Assembly (NCBI GenBank): GCA_044868005.1
Contig: JBIOVX010000245.1
Span: 52,836-116,835, forward strand
Reading direction: 5' to 3'
Source: DATARR01 sp044868005
Lineage (GTDB): Bacteria > Acidobacteriota > Thermoanaerobaculia > Multivoradales > UBA5704
Length of the DNA: 64,000 nt
Below, one piece after another: positions 56,909 to 64,000 of the stretch (positions are counted from its first letter, which is position 1; every line of letters begins with the position of its first letter). The translations under genes were made by a program, and so were the position numbers. The notes under the pieces are model-generated. The model searched no databases. It was not told the DNA's origin and worked only from the letters and a program-made list of their open reading frames with translations.

Positions 56909-57406
56909 ATGTCGCAGCAAGAGAACTTGCTTCTCTGTCTCAATTTCGCGCAGCAGATGATCAATGAGCGCGACCTGTCCCTGGCTCCCCGCTTCATCGC
57001 CGCCGACTCCGTCCACCACGAATTCGGTGAGGTGCCGCCCGACTTCCAGAGCGGGCCGCGGGCCATGGCACAGTTCCTCAACCTCTACCTGCGCGCGTTT
57101 CCGGACCTCCGGCTGACCTTCGAGGATGCGCTCGCCGACCGCGACCGGGTGGTAACCCGCTGGCGCCTGGAAGGCACGCAGGACGGTCCGCTGATGGGAT
57201 TCGCGCCGTCCGGCCGGCGGGTCAGCATCGAGGGCATCCGCATCGACCGGATCGAGAACGGCAAGATCGCGGAGAGCTGGATGCAGATGGACACCATGAG
57301 CCTGCTGGAGCAGATCGGAGCCCTCCCCAAGCTGCGCCGCGAGCCATTGCGCGAGGTGCCGGCGGAGAGCCAGCCGGCGGTACGAGCGTCGCGCTTCGTG
57401 GCCTGA
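56909..57406 (+). CDS. SnoaL-like protein, copy 2
   Basis: 165 residues starting at ATG 56909 behind AGAAGGGGG. NLLLCLNFAQQMINERDLSLAPRFIAADSVHHEFGEVP..., RDGPLMGFAPSGRRVSIEGIRIDRIENGKIAESWMQMDTMSLLEQIGALPKLRREPLREVPAES, ending FVA. The DIxR/HHEF core suggests a conical barrel with His/Asp in the pocket. Intact, unlike copy 1, and separated from it by 144 bp without a gene. Tandem duplication is likely. Confidence 0.88.
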   Translation: MSQQENLLLCLNFAQQMINERDLSLAPRFIAADSVHHEFGEVPPDFQSGPRAMAQFLNLYLRAFPDLRLTFEDALADRDRVVTRWRLEGTQDGPLMGFAPSGRRVSIEGIRIDRIENGKIAESWMQMDTMSLLEQIGALPKLRREPLREVPAESQPAVRASRFVA

Positions 57407-57470
57407 CGGGAACCTCTTCGCCGGCTTGGCGGTCCGCCGCAGCAAGATCGCGGCCCTAGTGAGGCCGGCG

Positions 57471-58106
57471 TTACACCAGTCCCTTCCTCTGCAGGTAGAA
57501 AGCCAGCTCCAGCCGGCCCGGGACCTTGAGCTTGTCGTAGATGTTGTGCAGATGGATCTTCACCGTGCCTTCGCTGATGTGGAGGCGCTTGCCGATCTCC
57601 TTGTTGCGCAGGCCACCCGCCACCATGCGGGCGATCTCGAGCTCGCGCGGCGTGAGCACGGCGGTGACGCCGCGCGCCTCGCTCTCGCGATCGAGGGTCC
57701 TCTGCAAGGCGTCGCCCACGGCGCGGCGCTCCAGCCACTGGCCGCCGGCGAGTACCTGGCGCACGGCGCGCAGCAGGACGTCCGGCGCCGTCTCCTTGAG
57801 CACTACCCCGTCGACGCCCAGGCGCACCGCTTCGAGGACCTCGGCGTCCTCCAGCGCCGCCGTCAGCAGGATGACCTGCGGAGCAGGCTTCTCCACGCGC
57901 AGCTCCCGCAGCACCGCGAGCCCGTCCTTGACGGGCATCTTGAGGTCCAGGATCAGGAGGTCCGGCCGGTGCAGACGCACCGACTGCAAGGCCTGCTCGC
58001 CGTCCGGGCAAAGAGCAAGGATCTCGAAGTCCGGCTCGCTACGAAAGAGCTGGGCGAGCCCGTTGAGCACGATCGGGTGATCGTCGGCGAGCACCAATCT
58101 GATCAT
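57471..58106 (-). CDS. NarL/LuxR-type response regulator
   Basis: 211 residues: receiver (phosphoacceptor Asp54 in LLILDLKMPVKDG; Lys in GVVLKETAPD) and a C-terminal LuxR HTH (LTPRELEIARMVAGGLRNKEIGKRLHISEGTVKIHLHNIYDKLKVPGRLEL). Transcription factor of a two-component system; no kinase in the window. It is divergent from SnoaL copy 3 with an inverted repeat between, so regulation of that gene is plausible. Confidence 0.94.
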   Translation of the reverse strand: MIRLVLADDHPIVLNGLAQLFRSEPDFEILALCPDGEQALQSVRLHRPDLLILDLKMPVKDGLAVLRELRVEKPAPQVILLTAALEDAEVLEAVRLGVDGVVLKETAPDVLLRAVRQVLAGGQWLERRAVGDALQRTLDRESEARGVTAVLTPRELEIARMVAGGLRNKEIGKRLHISEGTVKIHLHNIYDKLKVPGRLELAFYLQRKGLV

Positions 58107-58122
58107 CGTTCAGGCCTTGCAT

Positions 58123-58146
58123 TTAAGCTCCAGCCGATCAGCTTAA
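58123..58146. promoter_or_regulatory. Perfect inverted repeat TTAAGCT-N10-AGCTTAA upstream of the regulator
   Basis: Arms TTAAGCT (58123-58129) and AGCTTAA (58140-58146), about 17 bp before the ATG of the response regulator. The arm-to-arm spacing of 17 bp suits a LuxR/NarL-type dimer, so autoregulation is possible. A second dyad, CCTGCAG-N15-CTGCAGG at 58238-58266, lies closer to SnoaL copy 3. Confidence 0.5.
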
Positions 58147-58316
58147 GAGCGCCGGGGAGACGTTGTCAAGCCGCAGCGGCCCCCCGAGCCTATACCGGCG
58201 GTTATAGAAAAATATATCGACGGACAAGTTCCCTTTCCCTGCAGCGTTCCCTAAAGTGGCTGCAGGTTTGATCCGCCAGTGGAATTGGCCCGGCGCCGAA
58301 CCAAGGGAGATTCATC

Positions 58317-58808
58317 ATGTTGACACAGAGCAATGTCACTCTCTGCCGTGACTTCGCGCAGAGGATGATCAACGAGCGGAATCTGACGCTGGCTCCCGAG
58401 TTCATCTCCGAGAGCTCCTTCCATCACGAGTTCGGCGACGTGCCGGAAGACTACCGGCGCGGCCCCAGGGCCATGGCGCAGTTCCTCAACCTGTACCTGC
58501 GCGCGTTCTCCGACCTGCGAGTCACCGTCGAAGACGCGGTGGCCGACCGCGACCGCGTGGTGAGCCGCTGGCGCCTGGAGGGAACCCAGGACGGGCCGCT
58601 GATGGGGATCGCGCCCTCCGGACGCCGGGTCAGCGTCGAGGGCATCCGCATCGACCGAGTCGAGAACGGCAAGATCGCCGAGAGCTGGATGCAGATGGAC
58701 ACGATGGGCCTGCTCGAGCAGATCGGCGCCCTTCCCAAGCTGCGCCGCGAGCCGTTGCGCGGGGTCGTAGCGGCGAAGCTCGAGCCGGAAGTCCGCTACG
58801 TGGCCTGA
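58317..58808 (+). CDS. SnoaL-like protein, copy 3
   Basis: 163 residues; AAGGGAG SD before ATG 58317. Same core as copies 1 and 2: NVTLCRDFAQRMINERNLTLAPEFISESSFHHEFGDVP, RAMAQFLNLYLRAFSDLRVTVEDAVADRDRVVSRWRLEGTQDGPLMGIAPSGRRVSVEGIRIDRVENGKIAESWMQMDTMGLLEQIGALPKLRREPLRGVV, ending YVA. Transcribed away from the response regulator. A clear terminator follows at 58883. Confidence 0.9.
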   Translation: MLTQSNVTLCRDFAQRMINERNLTLAPEFISESSFHHEFGDVPEDYRRGPRAMAQFLNLYLRAFSDLRVTVEDAVADRDRVVSRWRLEGTQDGPLMGIAPSGRRVSVEGIRIDRVENGKIAESWMQMDTMGLLEQIGALPKLRREPLRGVVAAKLEPEVRYVA

Positions 58809-58882
58809 GCGCTCCTCCAAGGTCATACCGGCGGGCCGACAGGGCCCGCCCCGTCGCTACCCCCAAGCAACACCCCTGCTCA

Positions 58883-58908
58883 GGCGCCCTTGCGGGCGCC
58901 CTTTTTTT
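58883..58908 (+). terminator. Rho-independent terminator after SnoaL copy 3
   Basis: GGCGCCC, TTGC loop, GGGCGCC, then C and seven T residues. Seven perfect GC-rich pairs and a T-run immediately after; 75 bp past the stop codon. Confidence 0.9.
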
Positions 58909-59001
58909 CCCCGCGGCCCGAAAACCACCCCGCGGGTATCGCCAAGGAACGACTCTAGTATTAGGATGGCGGCCGGAACGATCGCTGAAAGGAGTCGGCC
59001 T

Positions 59002-60258
59002 ATGAGAGCGCAACTGGTTGCGAGTCGGATGCTGGCGCGTCCCGCAGTCATTCTGCTGCTGTCCTGCTTCGCGAGCGGCCCCGCCTGGGCCGCCGGCGTC
59101 GTCACCATCAACCGGATGATCGTGGAGCGCTGCCCCGAGAAGTCCTGCGAATGGCGGCTGAGCTGCGGCGCCGCCGGAGCCGAGGAGACCGAGCTCTTCT
59201 CCGGCAAGGAGGCGCGCACCAAGTACAAGATCAACATCGGCCGCAGCCTCGACGCGCCGCAGTTCCCGGCCAAGGTCCACTGCACGGCCTGGGAAGACGA
59301 CGGCTGGTTCGGGGAGAGCTGGGAGAAAGTGGGCAGCAACTCGGTGGAGGCGCCGGCGGGAGGGGACTACAGGCTGGAGATCTCGAACCGTGACCAGGGG
59401 ACGGTGACGGTCCTGATGTCGGTGGATAGCTTCGAGATCGCCATCCCCGCGCCCGCCGCCGCGGCCAAGCCGGCGAAGAAGAGCGCGGCGGCCAAGCCGG
59501 CTCCCGTATGGCGGTTCCTCGCCGCCTTCAACCCCTCACCCGGTGGACGCGCAGTCGTCGTCGGCATGGAAGCGAAGGCGTTCAAGGACCTGGTGGACAG
59601 GCTCGCCTCCGACGGTCTGCAGATCGACGACGTCGAGACCCTCGAGGCGGGTGGCAAGCGGCTGTGGAGCGGCATCTTCCGCAACAGCCAGGAGCAGGTC
59701 GTCCTGCTGCGGGACCAGGACTGGGACAAGTTCAGCGGCAGTTGGAAGAAGCTCACCGGCGGCCGCAACCGGCTGGTCGATCTCGAGGTCTACCAGGTCG
59801 GCGGCAAGAATATCTTCGCCGGCATCTTCCGCGATCTCGGCGACAGCCACAACTTCTGGGTCGGCCAGAAGCGCGACGAGTTCGAGGAAAAGGTCAAGGA
59901 CCTTTCGGTGAACAAGGGGCAGAAGCTGCTCGACGTCGAGATCTACCGGCCGTCGGGCGGCGGCGGCCTCCTCTACGCGGGCCCGTTCCGGCAGAGCAAC
60001 CTCGAGACGACGCTGTGGGCCGGCCTCACCCGCGCCAAGCTCGACGAGAAGCTGCAGGGCATCCGCGGCAAGGAATTGCAGGTGGTGGACCTGGAGACCT
60101 ACCGGGACGGCAAGGAACGCTACTATGACGCGCTCGTACGCTCCGGCCCCTCCGGTGAAGTGGTGATCGGCCTCGACGCCGCCGCCTTCACCGCCAAGTG
60201 GCGCGAGCTGGCATCCAAGGGTCTGCGCCTGGTCAGTTTGGAGGCGTATCAGGAGTAG
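59002..60258 (+). CDS. Exported protein with BTRD1-like tandem repeats
   Basis: 418 residues; signal peptide MRAQLVASRMLARPAVILLLSCFASGPAWA, AAAGGAG SD. About 110 residues of beta-sandwich type (GVVTINRMIVERCPEKSCEWRLSCG...), an Ala/Lys-rich linker (AAAAKPAKKSAAAKPAP), then about five imperfect repeats of 45-55 residues: KAFKDLVDRLASDGLQIDDVETLEAGGKRLWSGIFRN, SWKKLTGGRNRLVDLEVYQVGGKNIFAGIFRD, and so on. These resemble the bacterial tandem repeat domain 1 of fungal/bacterial hydrolases. No catalytic residue seen; probably a binding protein of the cell surface. Confidence 0.75.
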   Translation: MRAQLVASRMLARPAVILLLSCFASGPAWAAGVVTINRMIVERCPEKSCEWRLSCGAAGAEETELFSGKEARTKYKINIGRSLDAPQFPAKVHCTAWEDDGWFGESWEKVGSNSVEAPAGGDYRLEISNRDQGTVTVLMSVDSFEIAIPAPAAAAKPAKKSAAAKPAPVWRFLAAFNPSPGGRAVVVGMEAKAFKDLVDRLASDGLQIDDVETLEAGGKRLWSGIFRNSQEQVVLLRDQDWDKFSGSWKKLTGGRNRLVDLEVYQVGGKNIFAGIFRDLGDSHNFWVGQKRDEFEEKVKDLSVNKGQKLLDVEIYRPSGGGGLLYAGPFRQSNLETTLWAGLTRAKLDEKLQGIRGKELQVVDLETYRDGKERYYDALVRSGPSGEVVIGLDAAAFTAKWRELASKGLRLVSLEAYQE

Positions 60259-60288
60259 GGCGGCGCAATTTTTTCGGCGATCTGCCCT

Positions 60289-60359
60289 CCGAAGCCCTCA
60301 CTCCCCTAACCCCTCTCTCCCCAGGGGAGAGAGGGGAACAACGCCAAGAAGGGCTTCGG
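60289..60359. repeat. Nested inverted repeat between the BTRD1 and DUF2721 genes
   Basis: Outer arms CCGAAGCCC (60289-60297) and GGGCTTCGG (60351-60359). Inner arms CCCCTCTCTCCCC and GGGGAGAGAGGGG with a single base between (60310-60336). The CCCTCTCC/GGAGAGGG theme recurs in the long repeat at 62780-62951. Likely a hairpin on the transcript. Confidence 0.85.
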
Positions 60360-60389
60360 CAACCGGCGCTTCATGTCTTGCTCTCCGCG

Positions 60390-60878
60390 ATGAACGGCAC
60401 CTTCTCCGCCAGCGAAGTCCTGGGAGCCATGATTACCCCGGCCGTGTTGATCTCGGCCTCGGGGACGCTCGTGCTCTCGACGTCGAACCGCTTGAGCCGC
60501 GTCGTGGACCGGGTACGGGTGCTGACCGCGGAGGCGGAGCAGCTCCAGCAAGGAACGGGCCGCCAGAAGGGAGCCCGGGAGCGGCTGATCTCGGACCAGC
60601 TCGCCCGGGCCTCGAAGCGCGCCCTCCTCTTGCGCTCCGCCCTCACCGTCTTCTATTCGGCGATCGGCTTGCTGGTGGCGACGAGCATCGCCATCGGTCT
60701 GGTGGCGGCGCTGCGGTGGAGCTACGGCTGGGTGCCGGTGACGATCGGGCTCGGCGGCGCCTGCGCGCTCCTTTACGGCACGCTCCTCCTCGTCCGCGAA
60801 GGCCGTCTGGCCGTGGGCTCGACGCTGCAGGAGCTCTCCTACGCCCGCGAAGTCGTGGCGCGGGAGCGGAACAGCTAG
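60390..60878 (+). CDS. DUF2721 membrane protein
   Basis: 162 residues. MITPAVLISASGTLVLSTSNRLSRVVDRVRVL is the DUF2721 start, followed by a charged helix and membrane helices LLLRSALTVFYSAIGLLVATSIAIGLVAAL and GWVPVTIGLGGACALLYGTLLLVREGRLA. Function unknown. ATG 60390 lacks a good SD, but the preceding part of the frame reads through a repeat and is not coding. Convergent with the FAD gene across array C. Confidence 0.88.
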   Translation: MNGTFSASEVLGAMITPAVLISASGTLVLSTSNRLSRVVDRVRVLTAEAEQLQQGTGRQKGARERLISDQLARASKRALLLRSALTVFYSAIGLLVATSIAIGLVAALRWSYGWVPVTIGLGGACALLYGTLLLVREGRLAVGSTLQELSYAREVVARERNS

Positions 60879-60931
60879 AATTCAGCAGAAACCCGTCTTT
60901 GTTGTCCGGAAAAGCGCGCGGACATTCCTCA

Positions 60932-61145
60932 GGCCGCTCGAACAGCCTGCGGCGGCTTTCTTCAGGCTCCAGCGGCTTTTTCTATTGTTTTTTCCCGTCA
61001 AACATTGTTTTTTCCGTTCACACATTGTTTTTTGGGAAAAAACATTGTTTGAAAGTTCCAACACATTGTTTTTTGGCTTCAAACAATGTTTGAGCCGAAA
61101 AAACATTGTTTGAACGGAAAAAACAATGTTTTAAGGGAGCGGAGC
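60932..61145. repeat. Array C: about ten units of 20 bp, core ATTGTTTTTT
   Basis: Clear units start at 60984, 61004, 61024, 61044, 61065, 61085, 61105 and 61125 (step 20, once 21), with ATTGTTTTTT or AATGTTT at the front and AAAC at the end; units at 61085 and 61125 carry ACAATG in the inverse sense. Three degenerate units with GCGGCTTT lie in the same phase at 60932, 60952 and 60972. It is strikingly AT-rich in a GC-rich genome and sits between two convergent genes. Confidence 0.88.
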
Positions 61146-61215
61146 GTATTTCAAGCGCCAGAATGGCACGAAAAGCGGCCGGCTGTCCTCTGGCGAGGCC
61201 GGTTTGGGATCAGCG

Positions 61216-62757
61216 CTACCGCTTCACCACCGCCTCCAGCCCCGCCGCATCCCCCCGCTCCATCGCCAGCTCGGCCTCCAGGCTCTCACGGTCGCGGAAG
61301 ACGGTGGCGACGGCGGCGATGCGGCCGCCGGTGCGGAAGGCGACCGTGGCGCTCTTCTCGGCGAGCGAGCCGGAGACCTCGATCGCGTCCCACTTCGACG
61401 CGTGGCCCACGTAGTTGATGACGACGTCGTAGTGCTGGCTCCAGAAGAAGGGCACGACGTCGAAGCGCTCGCGACGGCCGAGGATGTTGCGCGCCGCGGT
61501 CTGGCCCTGGCGCTCGGCGACCACCCAGTGCTCGACGCGGATGCGCTCGCCCGAGTGCGGATCGGGCCAGCTTGCGATGTCCCCCGCCGCGTAGACGCCG
61601 GGCGCGCTGGTCTGCAGGTGCTCGTCGACCAGCACGCCTTTGTCGACGCCGAGCCCCGCGGCTTCCGCCAGCGCGACGTTGGGCCGCACGCCCACGCCGA
61701 CGACGATCAGGTCGGCCGGCAGCGATTCGCCGCTCTCGAGCTCGACCGCACCCTCGGTGAACGCCTTCGGCTTCGTCCCGAGCCGGAACTCGACCCCGTG
61801 CTCTTCGTGCACGCCGCGGATGAAGTCGCCCAGTTGCGGACCCATGACGCGCTCGAGCGGCCGTTCCTCGGGCGCCACCACGGTGACCGCGACCTCCCGC
61901 GCCCGCAACGCGGCGGCGACCTCGAGACCGATGAAGCTCGCGCCCACCACCACGGCCCGCTTCGCCTCCTTCGCTTTCTCGATGATGGCCCGGCTGTCCG
62001 CCAGGCTCCGCAGCAGGTGGACGTGCGGCAGGTCGGCGCCGGGCAGCGGCAGGCGCACCGGATCGGCGCCGGTGGCGAGGAGCAGGGCTCCGTAAGGGAT
62101 GGCGCGGCCGTCGGAGAGCTCCACCCGCTTTGCCGCGGGATCGAGCGCCGTCACCCGCACGCCGAGCAGGAGCTCGATCCCCTGCTCGTCATAGAACTCG
62201 CGCGGACGGAGCGGGATCCATTCTTCGGGAGCGTTGCCGGCGAGATAGTCCTTGGAGAGGTTGGGCCGGTCGTAGGGCACCTCGTTCTCCGGGCCGATGA
62301 GAGTGATGGGATCTTTATAGCCTTCGCGGCGGAGCATCTCGGCCGCGGCGTTGCCTGCAGCACCGGCGCCCACGATGACGACCGAGGCCGGGCCGGCGGC
62401 CTCGCGGCGCGGCGCCGGCTCGGCCTTCTCGCGGACGAAGAGGCGGTCCCCGTCGCGTTCGACCTTGTAGCAGGCAACGGGATTCAGCGCCGGCGCCCGC
62501 ATCGCCTCGCCGGTGCGCAGGCTGAAGCAGGCGTGGTGCCACGGGCAGCGCACGGTGTCGTCCACCACGAGGCCCTCGGCGAGCGGTCCGCCGTAGTGCG
62601 TGCAGGTGGCGCCGACGGCGAAGATCTCCTCGCCCCGCCGCACGACGAGCACCGCCTCGCCGCCCGAGTGGCCGAGGAGCTGCCCGCCGTCCGGCACCTC
62701 CGCCAGCGGCACGCCCTGCGCGAGATCGGGTCCGGAAAGCTGGGTTTCGGCGCTCAT
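61216..62757 (-). CDS. Rieske-FAD pyridine nucleotide-disulphide oxidoreductase (AIF-like)
   Basis: 513 residues. N-terminal Rieske [2Fe-2S] domain with C52-x-H54 (CTHYGG) and C71-x2-H74 (CPWHH). FAD domain: VVIVGAGAAGNAAAEMLRREGY, LLLATGADPVRLPLPG, NAD part VVVGASFIGLEVAAALRAREV and GVYAAGDIASW. This is the AIFM3/rubredoxin-reductase-like arrangement, presumably passing electrons between NAD(P)H and the Rieske cluster. AGGAGG SD before ATG 62757. The cytoplasmic location is inferred because there is no signal peptide. Confidence 0.92.
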   Translation of the reverse strand: MSAETQLSGPDLAQGVPLAEVPDGGQLLGHSGGEAVLVVRRGEEIFAVGATCTHYGGPLAEGLVVDDTVRCPWHHACFSLRTGEAMRAPALNPVACYKVERDGDRLFVREKAEPAPRREAAGPASVVIVGAGAAGNAAAEMLRREGYKDPITLIGPENEVPYDRPNLSKDYLAGNAPEEWIPLRPREFYDEQGIELLLGVRVTALDPAAKRVELSDGRAIPYGALLLATGADPVRLPLPGADLPHVHLLRSLADSRAIIEKAKEAKRAVVVGASFIGLEVAAALRAREVAVTVVAPEERPLERVMGPQLGDFIRGVHEEHGVEFRLGTKPKAFTEGAVELESGESLPADLIVVGVGVRPNVALAEAAGLGVDKGVLVDEHLQTSAPGVYAAGDIASWPDPHSGERIRVEHWVVAERQGQTAARNILGRRERFDVVPFFWSQHYDVVINYVGHASKWDAIEVSGSLAEKSATVAFRTGGRIAAVATVFRDRESLEAELAMERGDAAGLEAVVKR

Positions 62758-62779
62758 GGTGGTCCTCCTGATGAATCCT

Positions 62780-62951
62780 ACCGGTATGCCCTGCGAGACC
62801 TCACCCCCTGGCCCCCTCTCCATCGGAGATGGAGAGGGGGAACGCGGAGCGCATAGCGCATCCTACCTCTCTATCTCTGCGGTCTCGCTCCCCCTCTCCA
62901 GCTTCGCTGGAGAGGGGGCCAGGGGGTGAGGTTTCGCAGGGGCATACCGGT
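62780..62951. repeat. Long inverted repeat with nested hairpins upstream of the Rieske-FAD gene
   Basis: Outer arms of about 42 bp (62780-62821 and 62909-62951) begin ACCGGTATGCCC and end GGGGCATACCGGT, with few mismatches. Inside the arms are GGAGAGGGGG / CCCCCTCTCC hairpins around ATCGGAGAT and around GCTTCGC. It fills the space between carbamate kinase and the oxidoreductase. No transposase is present, so it is a mobile-like repeat or structural element. Confidence 0.88.
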
Positions 62952-62956
62952 GACGT

Positions 62957-63898
62957 TCAGCCCTTCTCCCCCCACATCTCCACCTCCCCCGCCTCAACCG
63001 TCACCTGCGTCCCCGCCTCGCCTTGCGCGATGCGGACGACGTCGGCGAGGGCGCCGATGGCGGCGGTCTTGCCGGTGCGCTCGGCGAAGTCGACGGCCGC
63101 TTCCACCTTCGGTCCCATCGAGCCGCCGGCGAAGGACCAGGCGGCGAGCGCCCGCGGCGAGGCCCGCCGGATGGCGCGCTGCGTGGGCTTGCCCCAGTCG
63201 AGGTAGACGGCGTCGGCGTCCGTCGCCATGACGAAGAGGTCGACTTCCAGCTCGCGCGCCAGCAGCGCGCTCGCCCGGTCCTTGTCCACCACCGCCTCGG
63301 CGCCGTAGAGCTTGCGGCCCGGGCGGTACATGGTGGGAATGCCGCCGCCGCCGGCGCAGATGACGATGCACCCCTTCTCCAGCAGCCAGCGGACGGGACG
63401 GATCTGGAAGATGCGCTTCGGCATCGGCGACGGCACGGCTCTCCGGAAGCCGCCGGCGTCGGGAATCATCGTCCACCCTTTCTCGGCGCTCAGCCGGCGG
63501 GACTCCTCCCCGGAATAGACGGGACCGATGGGCTTGGTGGGATGCTGGAACGCCGGATCTTCGGGATCGACTTCCACCATGGAGAGGATGGTGGCGAACG
63601 GCTGCTCGAAGGGCAGGATGTTGCCCAGCTCCTGCTCGATCATGTAGCCGATCATGCCTTCCGTCTGCGCGCCCAGGACATCGAGCGGATACGGCTGGAC
63701 CTGGTCGTAGGCCGCGCTCTGCAGCGCCAGCAGGCCCACCTGCGGGCCGTTGCCGTGCGAGATGACGAGCTGGTGCTCGCGGGCCAGCGGCGCCAGCGCC
63801 TCGGCGGCGATGCGGACGTTCTTCCGCTGGTTCTCGGCGGTCATCGCCTCGCCGCGGCGCAGGAGAGCGTTGCCGCCCAGGGCTACCAGGATTCGCAT
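62957..63898 (-). CDS. arcC: Carbamate kinase
   Basis: 313 residues. Makes ATP from carbamoyl phosphate (or the reverse). Family sequence: RILVALGGNALLRRGE, LVISHGNGPQVGLLALQ, PLDVLGAQTEGMIGYMIEQELGN, CAGGGGIPTMYR, EAVVDKDRASALLARELEVDLFVMATDADAVYLDWGKPTQRAIRR, FAGGSMGPKVEAAVDFAERTGKTAAIG, all at expected positions. No arginine deiminase or ornithine transcarbamoylase genes adjoin it in the window, so its pathway partner is unknown. Confidence 0.97.
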   Translation of the reverse strand: MRILVALGGNALLRRGEAMTAENQRKNVRIAAEALAPLAREHQLVISHGNGPQVGLLALQSAAYDQVQPYPLDVLGAQTEGMIGYMIEQELGNILPFEQPFATILSMVEVDPEDPAFQHPTKPIGPVYSGEESRRLSAEKGWTMIPDAGGFRRAVPSPMPKRIFQIRPVRWLLEKGCIVICAGGGGIPTMYRPGRKLYGAEAVVDKDRASALLARELEVDLFVMATDADAVYLDWGKPTQRAIRRASPRALAAWSFAGGSMGPKVEAAVDFAERTGKTAAIGALADVVRIAQGEAGTQVTVEAGEVEMWGEKG

Positions 63899-63939
63899 GC
63901 GCGAAGTCTACCTCGCGTGCCTTGCCACGTCCCCGGCGG

Positions 63940-63978
63940 AGAAAAACCCATGTAGGGGCGGCCCTATGTGGCCGCCCT
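63940..63978. repeat. GC-rich hairpin element, copy 2 (AGGGGCGGCC...GGCCGCCCT)
   Basis: AGAAAAACCCATGTAGGGGC starts the element, followed by GGCC, a six-base centre and GGCCGCCCT. It matches the copy at 24775-24812 in its flank (AGAAAAACC) and stem plan. It lies upstream of arcC at the right edge of the window. Confidence 0.75.
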
Positions 63979-64000
63979 GTTCTGGCGCCTTTACGTAGGC

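Overview
The window is GC-rich, densely coded DNA from a Gram-negative heterotroph. The mix of genes points to Acidobacteriota, possibly the Thermoanaerobaculia side: an ECF sigma factor coupled to a TPR-bearing Ser/Thr kinase, a VPS10/BNR sortilin-like protein, DUF3179, YceI, GAF-SpoIIE partner switching, and many small secreted proteins. This placement is inference, because there is no rRNA or other phylogenetic marker except uvrA and gdhA. No tRNA, rRNA, insertion sequence or CRISPR array was seen.

Layout. 0-7 kb: exported pcm (cut by the left edge), amidohydrolase, TldD/PmbA-like protein, isoaspartyl peptidase, a Cys-rich peptide, TPM protein, alpha/beta hydrolase. 7-10.5 kb: small stress-type and toxin-antitoxin-like genes, a TIR-domain protein, and a heptad coiled-coil gene preceded by a 16-unit, 19/20-bp repeat array. 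10.5-15 kb: a partner-switching operon (51-aa membrane protein, RsbW-like kinase, STAS, GAF-SpoIIE phosphatase) and a GAF-AAA+ activator. 15-24 kb: uvrA, a secreted CxxCH protein, a B12-type radical SAM protein, YceI, dienelactone hydrolase, a frameshifted outer-surface protein. 24-35 kb: lipoprotein, sigma-kinase-VOC operon, astacin-like metalloprotease, a His/Cys putative clan-CD protein, then a minus-strand run (dehydratase, TonB-TPR, DUF3179, PanE, SRPBCC). 35.5-39.9 kb: AT-richer accessory segment with a GHKL ATPase, a secreted orphan, a decayed membrane gene and a 32-unit, 21-bp array in two opposed arms. 40-50 kb: VPS10 protein, LpqC-like hydrolase, TrmO, a four-gene membrane/methyltransferase operon, outer-membrane and TauE proteins. 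50-58.8 kb: gdhA, a receiver-like/PEP-synthase ATP-grasp protein, a receiver-LpxC fusion, three SnoaL paralogues around a LuxR-type response regulator. 59-64 kb: BTRD1-like protein, DUF2721, a 20-bp array, Rieske/FAD oxidoreductase, carbamate kinase.

Most notable are (i) the receiver-LpxC fusion, which implies phosphorelay control of lipid A synthesis, sitting tail-to-tail with a second enzyme that carries receiver-like domains; and (ii) three unrelated-sequence repeat arrays (10.2, 39.2 and 60.9 kb) that share a period of about 20 bp, i.e. two helical turns or a seven-codon heptad. Smaller hairpin families built from 9-bp units or GC-rich arms also recur in the intergenic spaces. Starts were chosen from Shine-Dalgarno spacing, ATGA/GTGA overlaps and signal peptides.
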